Positions 36,453-45,294 of a DNA stretch of 64,000 nucleotides are shown one piece after another. The translations under genes were made by a program, and so were the position numbers. Source of the stretch: DATLFA01 sp039915945 (GTDB lineage Bacteria > Actinomycetota > Acidimicrobiia > Acidimicrobiales > WLNW01). The notes beneath the pieces are model-generated. The model did no database searches and was not told where the DNA came from. It saw only the letters and a program-made list of their open reading frames with translations. Where the stretch lies: positions 1 through 64,000 of the forward strand of contig JBDSMH010000213.1 in NCBI GenBank assembly GCA_039915945.1. Direction: 5' to 3'. The stretch's first letter is position 1. Each line of letters begins with the position of its first letter.

Positions 36453-36495
36453 CTGGCAGTCAAACGTCGCACATAGTGCGACGTTTGACTGCCAG
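36453..36495 (+). repeat. Perfect 43-bp palindrome (20-bp arms, 3-bp centre), copy 1 of a dispersed repeat
   Basis: The arms are CTGGCAGTCAAACGTCGCAC and its exact reverse complement, around ATA. It lies 15 bp after the ahcY stop and about 65 bp before comF. A related copy is at 59706-59748, and outside the arms both share CGTTCT on the left and TTCGG on the right. It can act as a strong terminator; being repeated suggests a REP-like element. Confidence 0.85.
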
Positions 36496-36560
36496 TTCGG
36501 CTCTCAACGAGTCGCGATCGGGGAATCGGGAGTGTCGTAGGGGGTGCGTAGGGTCGAGGG

Positions 36561-37157
36561 GTGTTGTTCCCCAAGCGGTGCCCGTCGTGTGGAGCGGTCG
36601 GTGCTGCGCCCTGCGACCGCTGCGCGCGGAGCCTCGGTCGGGCCACGAGCGCGATCTCGGTGGCCGGCATCGCGTCGTGCCGCCCGGCGTTCGTCTATGA
36701 CGAGCGCGTGCGCACGTTGTTGTTGGCGCTCAAGTACCGCAATCGCCGTGATGCGCTGGCCTATCTCGCGGGGCAGATCGCGGCGGTCCTCGAGGTCGAG
36801 GCCGACGTCGTCACCTGGGTGCCCACCACCGGTGCGCGCCGGCGGGCCCGGGGGTTCGACCAGGCCGAGTTGCTGGCGCGGGCCGTCGGTCGGGGCATCG
36901 GTGTGCCGGTGCGGTCGCTCTTGTACCGGGTCGACGGCCAGGCCCAGACCGGTCGCGATGCCCAGGCGCGGCGCATCGGACCAGAGTTCTCGGTGCGCCG
37001 GCGCCGCCCGATCGGCGCGTCGGTGGTGCTCATCGACGACATCGGCACTACCGGGGCCACCCTCGAGGCGGCCGCCCGGGTCCTCGCCGGCGCCGGTTGG
37101 GCCGAGATCCACGCCCGCACAGTGGCATGGACTCCCCGAAGGGGAGCAGGGCGGTAG
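36561..37157 (+). CDS. ComF-family phosphoribosyltransferase-like protein
   Basis: A 198-residue protein with an N-terminal zinc ribbon (RCPSCGAVGAAPCDRCARSL, two CxxC pairs) and a phosphoribosyltransferase domain holding VTWVPTTGARRRARGFDQAE and the PRPP loop VVLIDDIGTTGATLEAAA. ComF proteins help single-stranded DNA uptake in competent bacteria but also occur in species not known to be competent, so the role here is open. The GTG at 36561 follows a GAGGG. Its last codons run through a TCCCC-GAA-GGGGA repeat. Confidence 0.88.
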   Translation: MLFPKRCPSCGAVGAAPCDRCARSLGRATSAISVAGIASCRPAFVYDERVRTLLLALKYRNRRDALAYLAGQIAAVLEVEADVVTWVPTTGARRRARGFDQAELLARAVGRGIGVPVRSLLYRVDGQAQTGRDAQARRIGPEFSVRRRRPIGASVVLIDDIGTTGATLEAAARVLAGAGWAEIHARTVAWTPRRGAGR

Positions 37158-37174
37158 GGACTCCCCGAAGGGGA
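37129..37174 (+). repeat. Two copies of a 17-bp GAA-loop hairpin at the comF end
   Basis: GGACTCCCCGAAGGGGA is at 37129-37145 and again at 37158-37174. Each can fold as TCCCC-GAA-GGGGA. The first copy is in the last comF codons and the second lies just after the stop at 37157, so they may together form a terminator. The same triloop design occurs in the repeats at 24011 and 54358. Confidence 0.7.
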
Positions 37175-37295
37175 CCGAGCAAAATTTGAGCCGATCGGAC
37201 CGGAGGGGGACCCCCCGAAGTGACTAGCCTGTGACTACGCCACCCGACCTGGGTGTGCGGGCAAACCGATCGGGACAAGGGCAGGTCCGTAAGCG

Positions 37296-37973
37296 ATGAG
37301 TGGATTCGCGATGGACGAGGGGATACGGGTACTGATCTGTGACGACCACGCATTGTTCCGGCGTGGTCTCATGATGGTGCTCGAAGAAGACCCCGAGATC
37401 GAAGTGATCGCCGAGGCGGCCAACGGCACCGAGGCCATCGAACTCGCCCGTGAGTTGACGCCCGACGTGGTGTTGATGGACGTCCGCATGCCGGGGTGCA
37501 CGGGCATTCAAGCGACGCGTGAGATCCTCGAATCGGTCCCGTCGGCGCACGTGATCATCCTCACCGTCAGCGACGACGAAGACGACCTTCTCGAAGCGAT
37601 GAAGGTCGGTGCGGCGGGGTACCTCCTCAAGGAGATTTCGATCGTCGAGGTCACTGCGTCGGTCCATTCGGTCGTCGCCGGCCAGCGACTGGTGACCCCC
37701 TCGTTGGCGACCAAGCTCATCACCGAATTCGCCAACATGGAGCGGGTGGCCGCGGCTCGCCCGACCGACGCACCCAAGCTCACCGTCCGGGAGCTCGAGG
37801 TGTTGCGCTTCGTCGCCGAAGGTCGCAAGAACCGAGATATCTCGGTGGTGCTGGGCATATCCGAGAACACCGTGAAAAACCACGTGCGCAACATCTTGGA
37901 AAAGCTGCGGCTGCACTCGAGGGTGCAGGCCGTGCGCTACGCGATCGACCAAAACCTGATCCAGGCCTACTGA
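37296..37973 (+). CDS. NarL/LuxR-family response regulator
   Basis: A 225-residue response regulator. The receiver domain holds LICDDHALFRRGL with the acidic pair, the phospho-acceptor Asp in DVVLMDVRMPG, the switch Thr in IILTVSDDED, and the Lys in AAGYLLKE. A LuxR helix-turn-helix (LTVRELEVLRFVAEGRKNRD, then ISENTVKNHVRNILEKL) ends it. No histidine kinase gene is near, so the partner is elsewhere. It is 82 bp before secA. An internal ATG at 37311 is an alternative start. Confidence 0.93.
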   Translation: MSGFAMDEGIRVLICDDHALFRRGLMMVLEEDPEIEVIAEAANGTEAIELARELTPDVVLMDVRMPGCTGIQATREILESVPSAHVIILTVSDDEDDLLEAMKVGAAGYLLKEISIVEVTASVHSVVAGQRLVTPSLATKLITEFANMERVAAARPTDAPKLTVRELEVLRFVAEGRKNRDISVVLGISENTVKNHVRNILEKLRLHSRVQAVRYAIDQNLIQAY

Positions 37974-38054
37974 GGGTCCGAGCGCACATGGTCCCCAAGC
38001 CGGCGTGTGGCGGGCACTCTGCAGCGGGTTCGCCCCTCTAGACTTCGTTGCGAT

Positions 38055-40748
38055 ATGGGAATCTTCGATCGCGTCCTGCGGGCGGGCGAAGGGCGCAAAG
38101 TCAAAGCCCTTCAGTCTCTGGTACCGGACATCAACTCGCACGAGGCCGAGATCACGCGCCTCTCCGACGATGCGTTACGGGGCAAGACCGCCCAGTTCCG
38201 TGAACGACTGGATCGCGGCGAAGACCTCGACGACCTTCTCGTCGAAGCCTTTGCGGTGATGCGCGAAGCGGCGCACCGTGTCATCGGCCAGCGTCACTAT
38301 GACGAGCAGCTCATGGGCGGCGCCGCGCTGCACCTCGGTTGGGTTGCCGAGATGAAGACCGGCGAAGGCAAGACGCTCGTGTCGACGTTGCCCGCGTACC
38401 TCAACGGTCTGTCGGGGCGCGGCTTACACATCTGCACGGTCAACGACTATCTCGCCACTCGCGATGCCAATTGGATGGGGCAGATCCATCGTTGGCTCGG
38501 TCTGAGCGTTGGTCTCGTCATTCCCGGCGACTACACATCCGAGCACAAGCGCGCGCAATACGCCTGCGATATCACCTACGCCACCAACAACGAACTCGGC
38601 TTCGACTACCTGCGCGACAACATGGCGATGTCGGTCGAAGACAAGGTGCAGCGCACTCCGGTGTACTGCATCGTCGACGAAGTCGACTCGATCCTCATCG
38701 ACGAAGCCCGCACACCGCTGATCATCAGCGGTCGTGTGAGCGAGGCGGCCAAGCTCTATTACCGCTTCGCCAGCATCGCCCGCGGTCTCAAGCGCGACGT
38801 GCACTACGACGTCGACGAAGAGAAGCGAGTCGTTGCACCGACCGAAGCCGGTATCCACGAAGTCGAGCGCGCCCTGGGCGTCGAAAATCTCTACGACGAA
38901 CTGACCGCCAACCTCGTCCACCACATGCAGGCCGCGCTGCGGGCCAAAGAGCTCTATAAGCGCGACAAGGACTACATCATCAACTCCGGCGAAGTGAAGA
39001 TCGTCGACGAGTTCACCGGCCGCATCCTCGATGGCCGGCGCTGGAGCGAGGGGCTGCATCAGGCAGTCGAAGCCAAAGAGGGCGTCAAGATCAAAGAAGA
39101 GAACCAGACGCTGGCCACGGTCACGCTGCAAAACTTCTTCCGCCTCTACGAAAAGCTGGCGGGCATGACGGGTACCGCGCAGACCGAGGCGGCCGAGCTC
39201 GGCGGTACCTACAAGCTCCAGGTCGTGCCCATCCCCACGCACCGGCCGATGGTGCGCATCGATCAGAGCGATCTGATCTACAAGAACGAAGAAGCCAAAT
39301 TCGACGCGGTGATCGACGATCTGGTCGAGCGTTACGAAAAAGGCCAGCCCGTGCTGGTGGGCACGATCTCGGTCGAAAAGTCCGAGCGCCTTGCGCGCAA
39401 GCTCGAACAACGCGGCATTGCGCACGAAGTGCTCAACGCCAAGCAGCACGCGCGTGAGGCAGAGATCGTCACGCAGGCCGGCCGGCTCAAAGCGATCACC
39501 GTTGCGACCAACATGGCCGGCCGCGGCGTCGACATCTTGCTCGGCGGCAATCCCGAAGGACTCGCCCGGCGAGAGGTCATCGCCGAGGGCCTCGACGTCG
39601 ACACGCCCGAGGGTCAGGTTCGCTTCGAGGAGTTGCTCGAGAAGTACGGGCCGCAGTGCAAGCAAGAGGGCGACGAGGTGCGCAAGGTCGGCGGCCTCTA
39701 CGTGCTCGGCACCGAACGCCACGACTCCCGCCGCATCGACAACCAGTTGCGAGGACGTTCCGGTCGCCAGGGTGATCCCGGCGAGAGCCGCTTCTATCTC
39801 TCGCTCGAAGACGAGCTCATGCGCATCTTCGCCACCGGTGCGCTCAATTGGGTGATGACCAAGGCGCTACCCGACGACGTGCCCATCGAGGCCAAGATGG
39901 TCACGCGGGCCATCGAGCGGGCGCAGAACACGGTCGAGGCCAAGAACGCCGAGATCCGCAAGAACGTCCTCAAATACGACGAGGTCATGAACGAGCAGCG
40001 CAAGATCATCTATCGCCGCCGCGATCAGATCCTTGCCGGTGCCGACCTGCGCGACGAGACCATGGAGTACTTCGCGCAAGCGGTCGACGGCGTCATCCGC
40101 AGTCACGTGAGCGACGAGTCGGGCGAAGAGTGGGATACCGACGCACTACTCGTCGAGTTGCAGAACTACTGGCCGACTTCTCTCACCACCGACGAACTCG
40201 ACAACGTGCGCAGCGCGGACGACCTCTACGAGCGGGTCATGGGCGAGGCGACGAGCTTCTACGAACAGCGCGAGCAGCTCATCGGTCCCGAGTTGAGTCG
40301 CGACATCGAGCGTCAGGTCATGTTGCGCCTCATCGATCAGCACTGGCGCGACCACCTCTACGAGATGGACTACCTCCGTGAGGGCATCCATCTTCGGGCC
40401 TACGGTCAGGTAGACCCCGCGGTCGCTTGGCAGCGCGAGGGCTTCGACATGTTCGCGCAGATGATGTCCGGCATCGCCGACGACTTCGTCAAGTACATCA
40501 TGCACGTGCAGGTTGCCGTCGAGCCTACGCCGCAATCACAGATCACCAATGTGCAATATTCCGCTCCCGACGACTCGGTGCAGAGCGCTCCCGCCCTCGT
40601 CTCGGCGCCCGGCGCCGAGGGCGCGCCGCCGCGCACCGAGGACGTGGTGCAACAACCGGTGGTCAAGTCCGAATGGGACAAGACGCCGCGCAACGCGCCG
40701 TGCCCGTGTGGGAGCGGCAAGAAGTTCAAACTCTGCCACGGCAAGTGA
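38055..40748 (+). CDS. secA: Preprotein translocase ATPase SecA
   Basis: SecA drives secretion of unfolded proteins through SecYEG. The 897-residue protein starts MGIFDRVLRAGEGRK and has Walker A MKTGEGKTLVSTLPAYLNG, VDEVDSILIDEARTPLIISG, EEKR-type linker regions, MAGRGVDILLGG, and NQLRGRSGRQGDPGESRFYL. It ends in the zinc-binding SEC-C tail CPCGSGKKFKLCHGK. The ATG at 38055 matches the family start; an upstream in-frame start adds 16 unrelated residues. prfB follows by 3 bp. It fits the housekeeping SecA1 type. Confidence 0.97.
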   Translation: MGIFDRVLRAGEGRKVKALQSLVPDINSHEAEITRLSDDALRGKTAQFRERLDRGEDLDDLLVEAFAVMREAAHRVIGQRHYDEQLMGGAALHLGWVAEMKTGEGKTLVSTLPAYLNGLSGRGLHICTVNDYLATRDANWMGQIHRWLGLSVGLVIPGDYTSEHKRAQYACDITYATNNELGFDYLRDNMAMSVEDKVQRTPVYCIVDEVDSILIDEARTPLIISGRVSEAAKLYYRFASIARGLKRDVHYDVDEEKRVVAPTEAGIHEVERALGVENLYDELTANLVHHMQAALRAKELYKRDKDYIINSGEVKIVDEFTGRILDGRRWSEGLHQAVEAKEGVKIKEENQTLATVTLQNFFRLYEKLAGMTGTAQTEAAELGGTYKLQVVPIPTHRPMVRIDQSDLIYKNEEAKFDAVIDDLVERYEKGQPVLVGTISVEKSERLARKLEQRGIAHEVLNAKQHAREAEIVTQAGRLKAITVATNMAGRGVDILLGGNPEGLARREVIAEGLDVDTPEGQVRFEELLEKYGPQCKQEGDEVRKVGGLYVLGTERHDSRRIDNQLRGRSGRQGDPGESRFYLSLEDELMRIFATGALNWVMTKALPDDVPIEAKMVTRAIERAQNTVEAKNAEIRKNVLKYDEVMNEQRKIIYRRRDQILAGADLRDETMEYFAQAVDGVIRSHVSDESGEEWDTDALLVELQNYWPTSLTTDELDNVRSADDLYERVMGEATSFYEQREQLIGPELSRDIERQVMLRLIDQHWRDHLYEMDYLREGIHLRAYGQVDPAVAWQREGFDMFAQMMSGIADDFVKYIMHVQVAVEPTPQSQITNVQYSAPDDSVQSAPALVSAPGAEGAPPRTEDVVQQPVVKSEWDKTPRNAPCPCGSGKKFKLCHGK

Positions 40749-40751
40749 CTG

Positions 40752-41867
40752 TTGTTCGACTTCACCGATGACCTCAAAGCGCTGCGCGAGCGCTTGGCCG
40801 AGGCGCAGGTCTATCTGCGCATCGATGCGTTGCGCGCCCGTCGTCCGCAACTCGAAGCCGAGATGGGGCGGCCCGATCTGTGGGACAACACCGAAGTCGC
40901 GCGCAAGGTGCAGACCGAGCTGTCCGAAATCGTCGGCGACATCGACCTGTACGAAGAATTGGAACAGCGCGTCGACGACGCCGCGACGCTATTCGAGTTG
41001 GCCAAAGAAGAAGGCGACGATTCGGTCGAGTCCGAGATCCGCGATTCGGTCACGGGCACCAAGAGGCGGTTCGACGAACTCGAACTGCGGGCGTTGTTCA
41101 CCGGCGAGTACGACGAACGCGATGCGGTGTGCACGGTCAAGTCGGGCGCAGGCGGCACCGATGCGCAGGACTGGGCCGAGATGTTGTTGCGCATGTATCG
41201 GCGCTGGGCCGAACGGCGTGGGTTCGTGTGCGAAGTCGAGTACGTCTCCGAAGGCACCGAGGCCGGTATCTCGACCGCCGAGTTCATCGTCAAGGGCCGC
41301 TACGCCTACGGGCTTTTGCGTTCCGAGCACGGGGTGCATCGTCTCGTACGCATCTCGCCGTTCAACAACGAGGGGAAGCGCCAGACGGCCTTTGCGTCGT
41401 TGACCGTCGCGCCGTTCTTCGAGGAGATGGCGCAAGAAGTCGATATCAACGAGAAGGACCTCCGCATCGACGTCTATCGCTCGTCGGGCGCAGGTGGGCA
41501 GCACGTCAACGTCACCGACTCGGCCGTGCGAATCACCCATTTGCCCACGGGCATCGTGGTGGCCTGCCAGAACGAGCGCAGCCAGCATCAGAACAAGGCG
41601 CGGGCCATGCAGGTGCTCGCGGCCAAGCTGCTCGATCTCGAGCGCCGCAAGCGCGAGGAGCAGATCCAGTCGATCTCGGGCCCACAGGAGAACGTCAACT
41701 TCGGCAGCCAGATCCGCAGCTATGTGTTGCAGCCGTACCAGATGGTGAAGGACGAGCGCACGAAGCTACAGGTCGGTGATGTCGACTCCGTGCTCGACGG
41801 CGAAATCGACGAGTTCATGGAGGCCTACCTGCGGGATCAGCGGGCCAAGCTCACCCAGAGTGAGTGA
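40752..41867 (+). CDS. prfB: Peptide chain release factor 2
   Basis: RF2 reads UGA and UAA stop codons and triggers peptide release. The 371-residue protein has the codon-recognition SPF (RISPFNNEGKRQTAFASL) and the catalytic GGQ (SSGAGGQHVNVTDSAV). The reading frame is continuous from the TTG at 40752 through the whole protein, so no programmed +1 frameshift is needed, unlike in Escherichia coli. Starts are limited because secA ends 3 bp upstream. Linked prfB-ftsE-ftsX is common in actinomycetes. Confidence 0.96.
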   Translation: MFDFTDDLKALRERLAEAQVYLRIDALRARRPQLEAEMGRPDLWDNTEVARKVQTELSEIVGDIDLYEELEQRVDDAATLFELAKEEGDDSVESEIRDSVTGTKRRFDELELRALFTGEYDERDAVCTVKSGAGGTDAQDWAEMLLRMYRRWAERRGFVCEVEYVSEGTEAGISTAEFIVKGRYAYGLLRSEHGVHRLVRISPFNNEGKRQTAFASLTVAPFFEEMAQEVDINEKDLRIDVYRSSGAGGQHVNVTDSAVRITHLPTGIVVACQNERSQHQNKARAMQVLAAKLLDLERRKREEQIQSISGPQENVNFGSQIRSYVLQPYQMVKDERTKLQVGDVDSVLDGEIDEFMEAYLRDQRAKLTQSE

Positions 41868-41957
41868 GCCAGTGCCACGGAAACCCCGCGGGACGCTGAT
41901 ACGTTCTGTGTCGGTCGTGTTGCGAAGGCCAATGGCCTGCCGGCGTCCGTCTGAATC

Positions 41958-42635
41958 ATGATCAAGCTCGAAAACGTCACCAAGGTCTACAAAGGCGATG
42001 TCACCGCGCTGCGCGGTGCGAGTGTCGACATCCAAAAAGGCGAGTTCGTCTTCCTCGTCGGCCAGTCGGGGTCGGGCAAGTCGACCTTCATGCGGCTGCT
42101 CAATCGAGAAGAGGTGCCCACCGAAGGGCAGATCTTCGTCGCCGGCAAGGATATCGGTTCGCTGTCCTCGTGGAAGGTGCCGTACCTCCGCCGCAACATC
42201 GGGTGCGTCTTCCAAGACTTCAAGCTGTTGAACAAGAAGACCGTGGCCGAAAACGTCGGGTTCGCGCTCGAGGTCATCGGGCGCCCGCGCCACGTCGTCG
42301 TCAAACAGGTACCCGCGATCCTCGAGCTCGTCGGCCTCGGCGACAAGATGCTCAAGTTCCCCGACGAGTTGTCGGGTGGCGAGCAGCAGCGCGTGTCGAT
42401 CGCACGGGCCTTCGTCAACCGCCCGCTGATCCTGCTCGCCGACGAGCCCACCGGCAACCTCGATCCCGAGACCTCGGTCGGCATCATGCGCTTGCTCGAT
42501 CGCATCAACCGCACCGGCACCACCGTCGTCATGGCGACGCACGATCGGGGCATCGTCGACACGATGCGCCGGCGGGTCATCGAGCTCAACCGCGGCCTCA
42601 TCGTGCGCGATCAACATCGAGGCGTCTATGAATGA
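41958..42635 (+). CDS. ftsE: Cell division ABC-type ATPase FtsE
   Basis: FtsE is the cytosolic ATPase of the FtsEX complex that turns on peptidoglycan hydrolases at the division site. The 225-residue protein has MIKLENVTKVYKGDVTALRG, Walker A GQSGSGKSTFM, the Q-loop CVFQDFKLLNKKTVAEN, signature LSGGEQQRVSIAR, and Walker B LLADEPTGNLD followed by MATHDRGI. It is directly upstream of ftsX, its membrane partner. All catalytic residues are present. Confidence 0.96.
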   Translation: MIKLENVTKVYKGDVTALRGASVDIQKGEFVFLVGQSGSGKSTFMRLLNREEVPTEGQIFVAGKDIGSLSSWKVPYLRRNIGCVFQDFKLLNKKTVAENVGFALEVIGRPRHVVVKQVPAILELVGLGDKMLKFPDELSGGEQQRVSIARAFVNRPLILLADEPTGNLDPETSVGIMRLLDRINRTGTTVVMATHDRGIVDTMRRRVIELNRGLIVRDQHRGVYE

Positions 42636-42644
42636 GGCTGGCTG

Positions 42645-43532
42645 ATGGCGCTGCGCGTCGAGTATCTGGTCCGCGAGACGGGCAACAACCTTCGCCGCAA
42701 CGTGGCGCTCACCATTCCGGCCGTGCTCACCGTTGCGGTGTCGCTCGCATTGTTCGGTGTCTCGCTGTTGCTCGGTGGTGGCGCGGATCGCTTCACGCAG
42801 CAATGGCGCGGCGGCATCGAGTTCATCGTTTTCATGAATCCCGATGCGAGCCAAGACCAGATCGATCTCATTCAAAATGCGGTGACGACAAGCCCCGAAG
42901 TGAAGAAGTGGACGTACTTCGACAAAGCGAAGGCGTTCGAAGAGTTCCGCGAGCTGTTCAAGGACAAGCCCGATCTCGTCAACTCGGTGACCCCCGATAT
43001 CTTGCCGCCGTCGTACCGCATCGTCCCCCAAAATCCTGACGCCGACGCCGTGACCGCGCTCGCCGCGCAGTTCGAAAATCAGCCGGGCGTCAAACAGGTG
43101 CGCAAAGCAACCGACGTCATCAAAGACGTCGAGAGCTTGACCCGCTATATCAAGATCGGCCTGTGGGTCACGTCGATCGTGTTGTTCGCGGTGTCGTTAT
43201 TGTTGATCCTCAACACCATCTTCACTGCGATGACCGCGCGAAGACGTGAGATCGAAGTGATGAAACTCGTCGGCGCCACCAATTGGTTCATACGCGTCCC
43301 GTTCATGCTCGAGGGTCTGATCCAAGGCGTCTCGGGGGCCATCGTGGCCGTCATTGCGACGAGCGTTTTCAACGGACAGGTCTTTCCCCGCATCCAACGG
43401 CTCGAGATACTCAAGGACTTCCGCGTCGACAGCGGCCAGTTGTGGACGACGAGTATCTGGTTGATCGTCCTCGGCTGTGTCATCGGTGTCGTCGGGTCGC
43501 TCTTCGGCGTGTCGCGCTACCTCGACGTGTAG
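42645..43532 (+). CDS. ftsX: Cell division membrane protein FtsX
   Basis: FtsX passes the FtsE signal to extracellular wall hydrolases. The 295-residue protein has a first membrane helix at about 21-43 (LTIPAVLTVAVSLALFGVSL), a long extracellular loop of about 120 residues, and three helices in the last 130 residues, the normal four-helix layout. Conserved LILNTIFTAMTARRREIEVM and MKLVGATNWFIRVPFMLEGL are seen. The ATG at 42645 is 9 bp after ftsE. No smpB follows, although it often does in related bacteria. Confidence 0.94.
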   Translation: MALRVEYLVRETGNNLRRNVALTIPAVLTVAVSLALFGVSLLLGGGADRFTQQWRGGIEFIVFMNPDASQDQIDLIQNAVTTSPEVKKWTYFDKAKAFEEFRELFKDKPDLVNSVTPDILPPSYRIVPQNPDADAVTALAAQFENQPGVKQVRKATDVIKDVESLTRYIKIGLWVTSIVLFAVSLLLILNTIFTAMTARRREIEVMKLVGATNWFIRVPFMLEGLIQGVSGAIVAVIATSVFNGQVFPRIQRLEILKDFRVDSGQLWTTSIWLIVLGCVIGVVGSLFGVSRYLDV

Positions 43533-43594
43533 CCCTGCCTTCCGGCGATCGCGCGAGGTAAAGTCCGGGCTCCCAGAGCGTGGAGGGTAGGTCC

Positions 43595-44677
43595 GTGGCA
43601 CACGAGGTTCGCGCGGTCGTCGCGAAAGAAAAGGGCAAGCCGGTTTCGATCGAAACGATCGTGGTGCCCGATCCCGGTCCGGGCGAGGCACTCGTACGCG
43701 TGCTGGCGTGTGGGGTCTGCCATACCGACCTGCACTACCGCGAGGGCGCCATCAATGACGACTTCCCCTTCCTCCTCGGGCACGAGGCATCGGGCATCGT
43801 CGAGTCCGTAGGAGCCGACGTAACCAACGTCGTGCCCGGCGACTTCGTCGTGCTCAACTGGCGCGCCGTGTGCGGCAACTGCCGGTCGTGCCTGCGGGGT
43901 CGCCCGTGGTATTGCTTCTCGACGTTCAACGCCACGCAGAAGATGACCCTCGACGGTCGGGCGTTGTCGCCGGCGCTCGGCATCGGTGCGTTCGCCGAAA
44001 AGACGTTGGTGGCGGCGGGTCAGTGCACCAAGGTCAATCCGGCCGCCAGCCCGGCCGCCGCGGGCCTCATCGGGTGCGGCGTCATGGCGGGCCTGGGCGC
44101 GGCCATGAACACTGCGGCCATAACCCGCGGTGACTCCGTGGCCGTCTTCGGCTGCGGTGGCGTGGGCAATGCCGCCATCGCGGGGGCGCGCCTCGCCGGC
44201 GCCCGCACGATCATTGCCATCGACATCGACGACAAGAAGCTGGCGTGGGCAAAGGACTTCGGCGCCACGCACACCATCAACTCCAACCGTGAAGACCCGG
44301 TCGCCCGCGTGCGCGAATTTACCGAAGGCAATGGTGCCGACGTGTGCATCGAGGCCATCGGCCTGCCCCAGACCTACGAGCAAGCATTCTTTGCGCGCGA
44401 CCTCGCCGGCACGGTCGTGTTGGTGGGTGTGCCCAACCCGACGATGAAGATCGAACTCCCGCTGATCGAAGTGTTCGGGCGGGGTGGGTCGTTGAAATCG
44501 TCGTGGTACGGCGACTGTCTGCCCACGCGCGACTTCCCGATGCTGATCGACCTTCATCTGCAGGGCCGCCTCGACCTCGACCGCTTCGTGTCGGAGGAGA
44601 TCACGCTCGACCAAGTCGAAGAAGCGTTTCACCGCATGGAGCGCGGCGAGGTACTGCGCTCGGTCGTGGTGCTGTAA
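43595..44677 (+). CDS. S-(hydroxymethyl)mycothiol dehydrogenase (mycothiol-dependent formaldehyde dehydrogenase)
   Basis: This zinc MDR-family enzyme oxidises the formaldehyde-mycothiol adduct with NAD. The 360-residue protein has ACGVCHTDLHYREGAINDDF (zinc ligand region), GHEASGIVESVG, the structural-zinc cysteines in CGNCRSCLRGRPWYC, GVMAGLGAAMNT, and FGCGGVGNAAIAGARLAGA. The match to mycobacterial MscR/AdhE2 runs along the whole length from memory. GGAGGG just before supports the GTG at 43595. The MBL gene 5 bp downstream repeats the order seen in mycobacteria. Confidence 0.9.
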   Translation: MAHEVRAVVAKEKGKPVSIETIVVPDPGPGEALVRVLACGVCHTDLHYREGAINDDFPFLLGHEASGIVESVGADVTNVVPGDFVVLNWRAVCGNCRSCLRGRPWYCFSTFNATQKMTLDGRALSPALGIGAFAEKTLVAAGQCTKVNPAASPAAAGLIGCGVMAGLGAAMNTAAITRGDSVAVFGCGGVGNAAIAGARLAGARTIIAIDIDDKKLAWAKDFGATHTINSNREDPVARVREFTEGNGADVCIEAIGLPQTYEQAFFARDLAGTVVLVGVPNPTMKIELPLIEVFGRGGSLKSSWYGDCLPTRDFPMLIDLHLQGRLDLDRFVSEEITLDQVEEAFHRMERGEVLRSVVVL

Positions 44678-44682
44678 CCGCG

Positions 44683-45294
44683 ATGCCCGCACAACTCGAT
44701 CTCGTCGTCACTCACGGCATCTTTTCGCTCGACGGGCAGAACTTCGAGGTCGACAACAACATTTGGTTGATCGGCAACGACGAAGAAGTGCTCGTGATCG
44801 ACGCCGCGCACCACGCGGCTCCGATCGTCGACGCGATTGCGGGGCGGCGCGTCGTTTGCCTCTGCTGCACCCACGGTCACAACGACCACATCAACGCCGC
44901 GGCCGGGGTCGCCGACGCCTGCGCCGCTCCCATCCGGATGCACGCGGCCGACACGATGCTCTGGGAGGTCGTATATCCGACGCGACCGGTCGATGACGCC
45001 ATTCGGGACGGCGACGTGCTGCGCGTGGGTGGCAGCGAGTTGCACGTGATGCATACGCCGGGGCATTCGCCCGGTGGATGTTGTCTCTACTGGCCCGAAC
45101 GCGACATCGTGTTCTCGGGCGACACGTTGTTCCGCGGCGGTCCCGGCGCGACGGGGCGGTCCTACAGCGACTACGACACCATCGTGACGTCGATTCGTAC
45201 CAAGCTGTTCACGCTGCCCGAACGCACGGTCGTGCACACGGGCCACGGCGACTCGACATCGGTCGCCGACGAGATCCGTACGATTGGCCGTTGA
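44683..45294 (+). CDS. Metallo-beta-lactamase-fold hydrolase
   Basis: A 203-residue metal hydrolase with the binuclear site THGHNDHINAA, then HTPGHSPGG, FSGDTLFRGG and a late VHTGHGD. It is likely a thioester hydrolase; the linked mycothiol dehydrogenase suggests it may act on the S-formyl- or other acyl-mycothiol product, as proposed for the neighbour of mscR in mycobacteria. That is an inference from context. The ATG at 44683 is 6 bp after the dehydrogenase stop and the stop overlaps the next start. Confidence 0.88.
   Translation: MPAQLDLVVTHGIFSLDGQNFEVDNNIWLIGNDEEVLVIDAAHHAAPIVDAIAGRRVVCLCCTHGHNDHINAAAGVADACAAPIRMHAADTMLWEVVYPTRPVDDAIRDGDVLRVGGSELHVMHTPGHSPGGCCLYWPERDIVFSGDTLFRGGPGATGRSYSDYDTIVTSIRTKLFTLPERTVVHTGHGDSTSVADEIRTIGR

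Noticed and set aside
40752..40830. Programmed +1 frameshift in prfB.
   Set aside because: The frame is open from the start codon through SPF and GGQ motifs, with no in-frame TGA or CTTTGA-type slippery site in the first codons.
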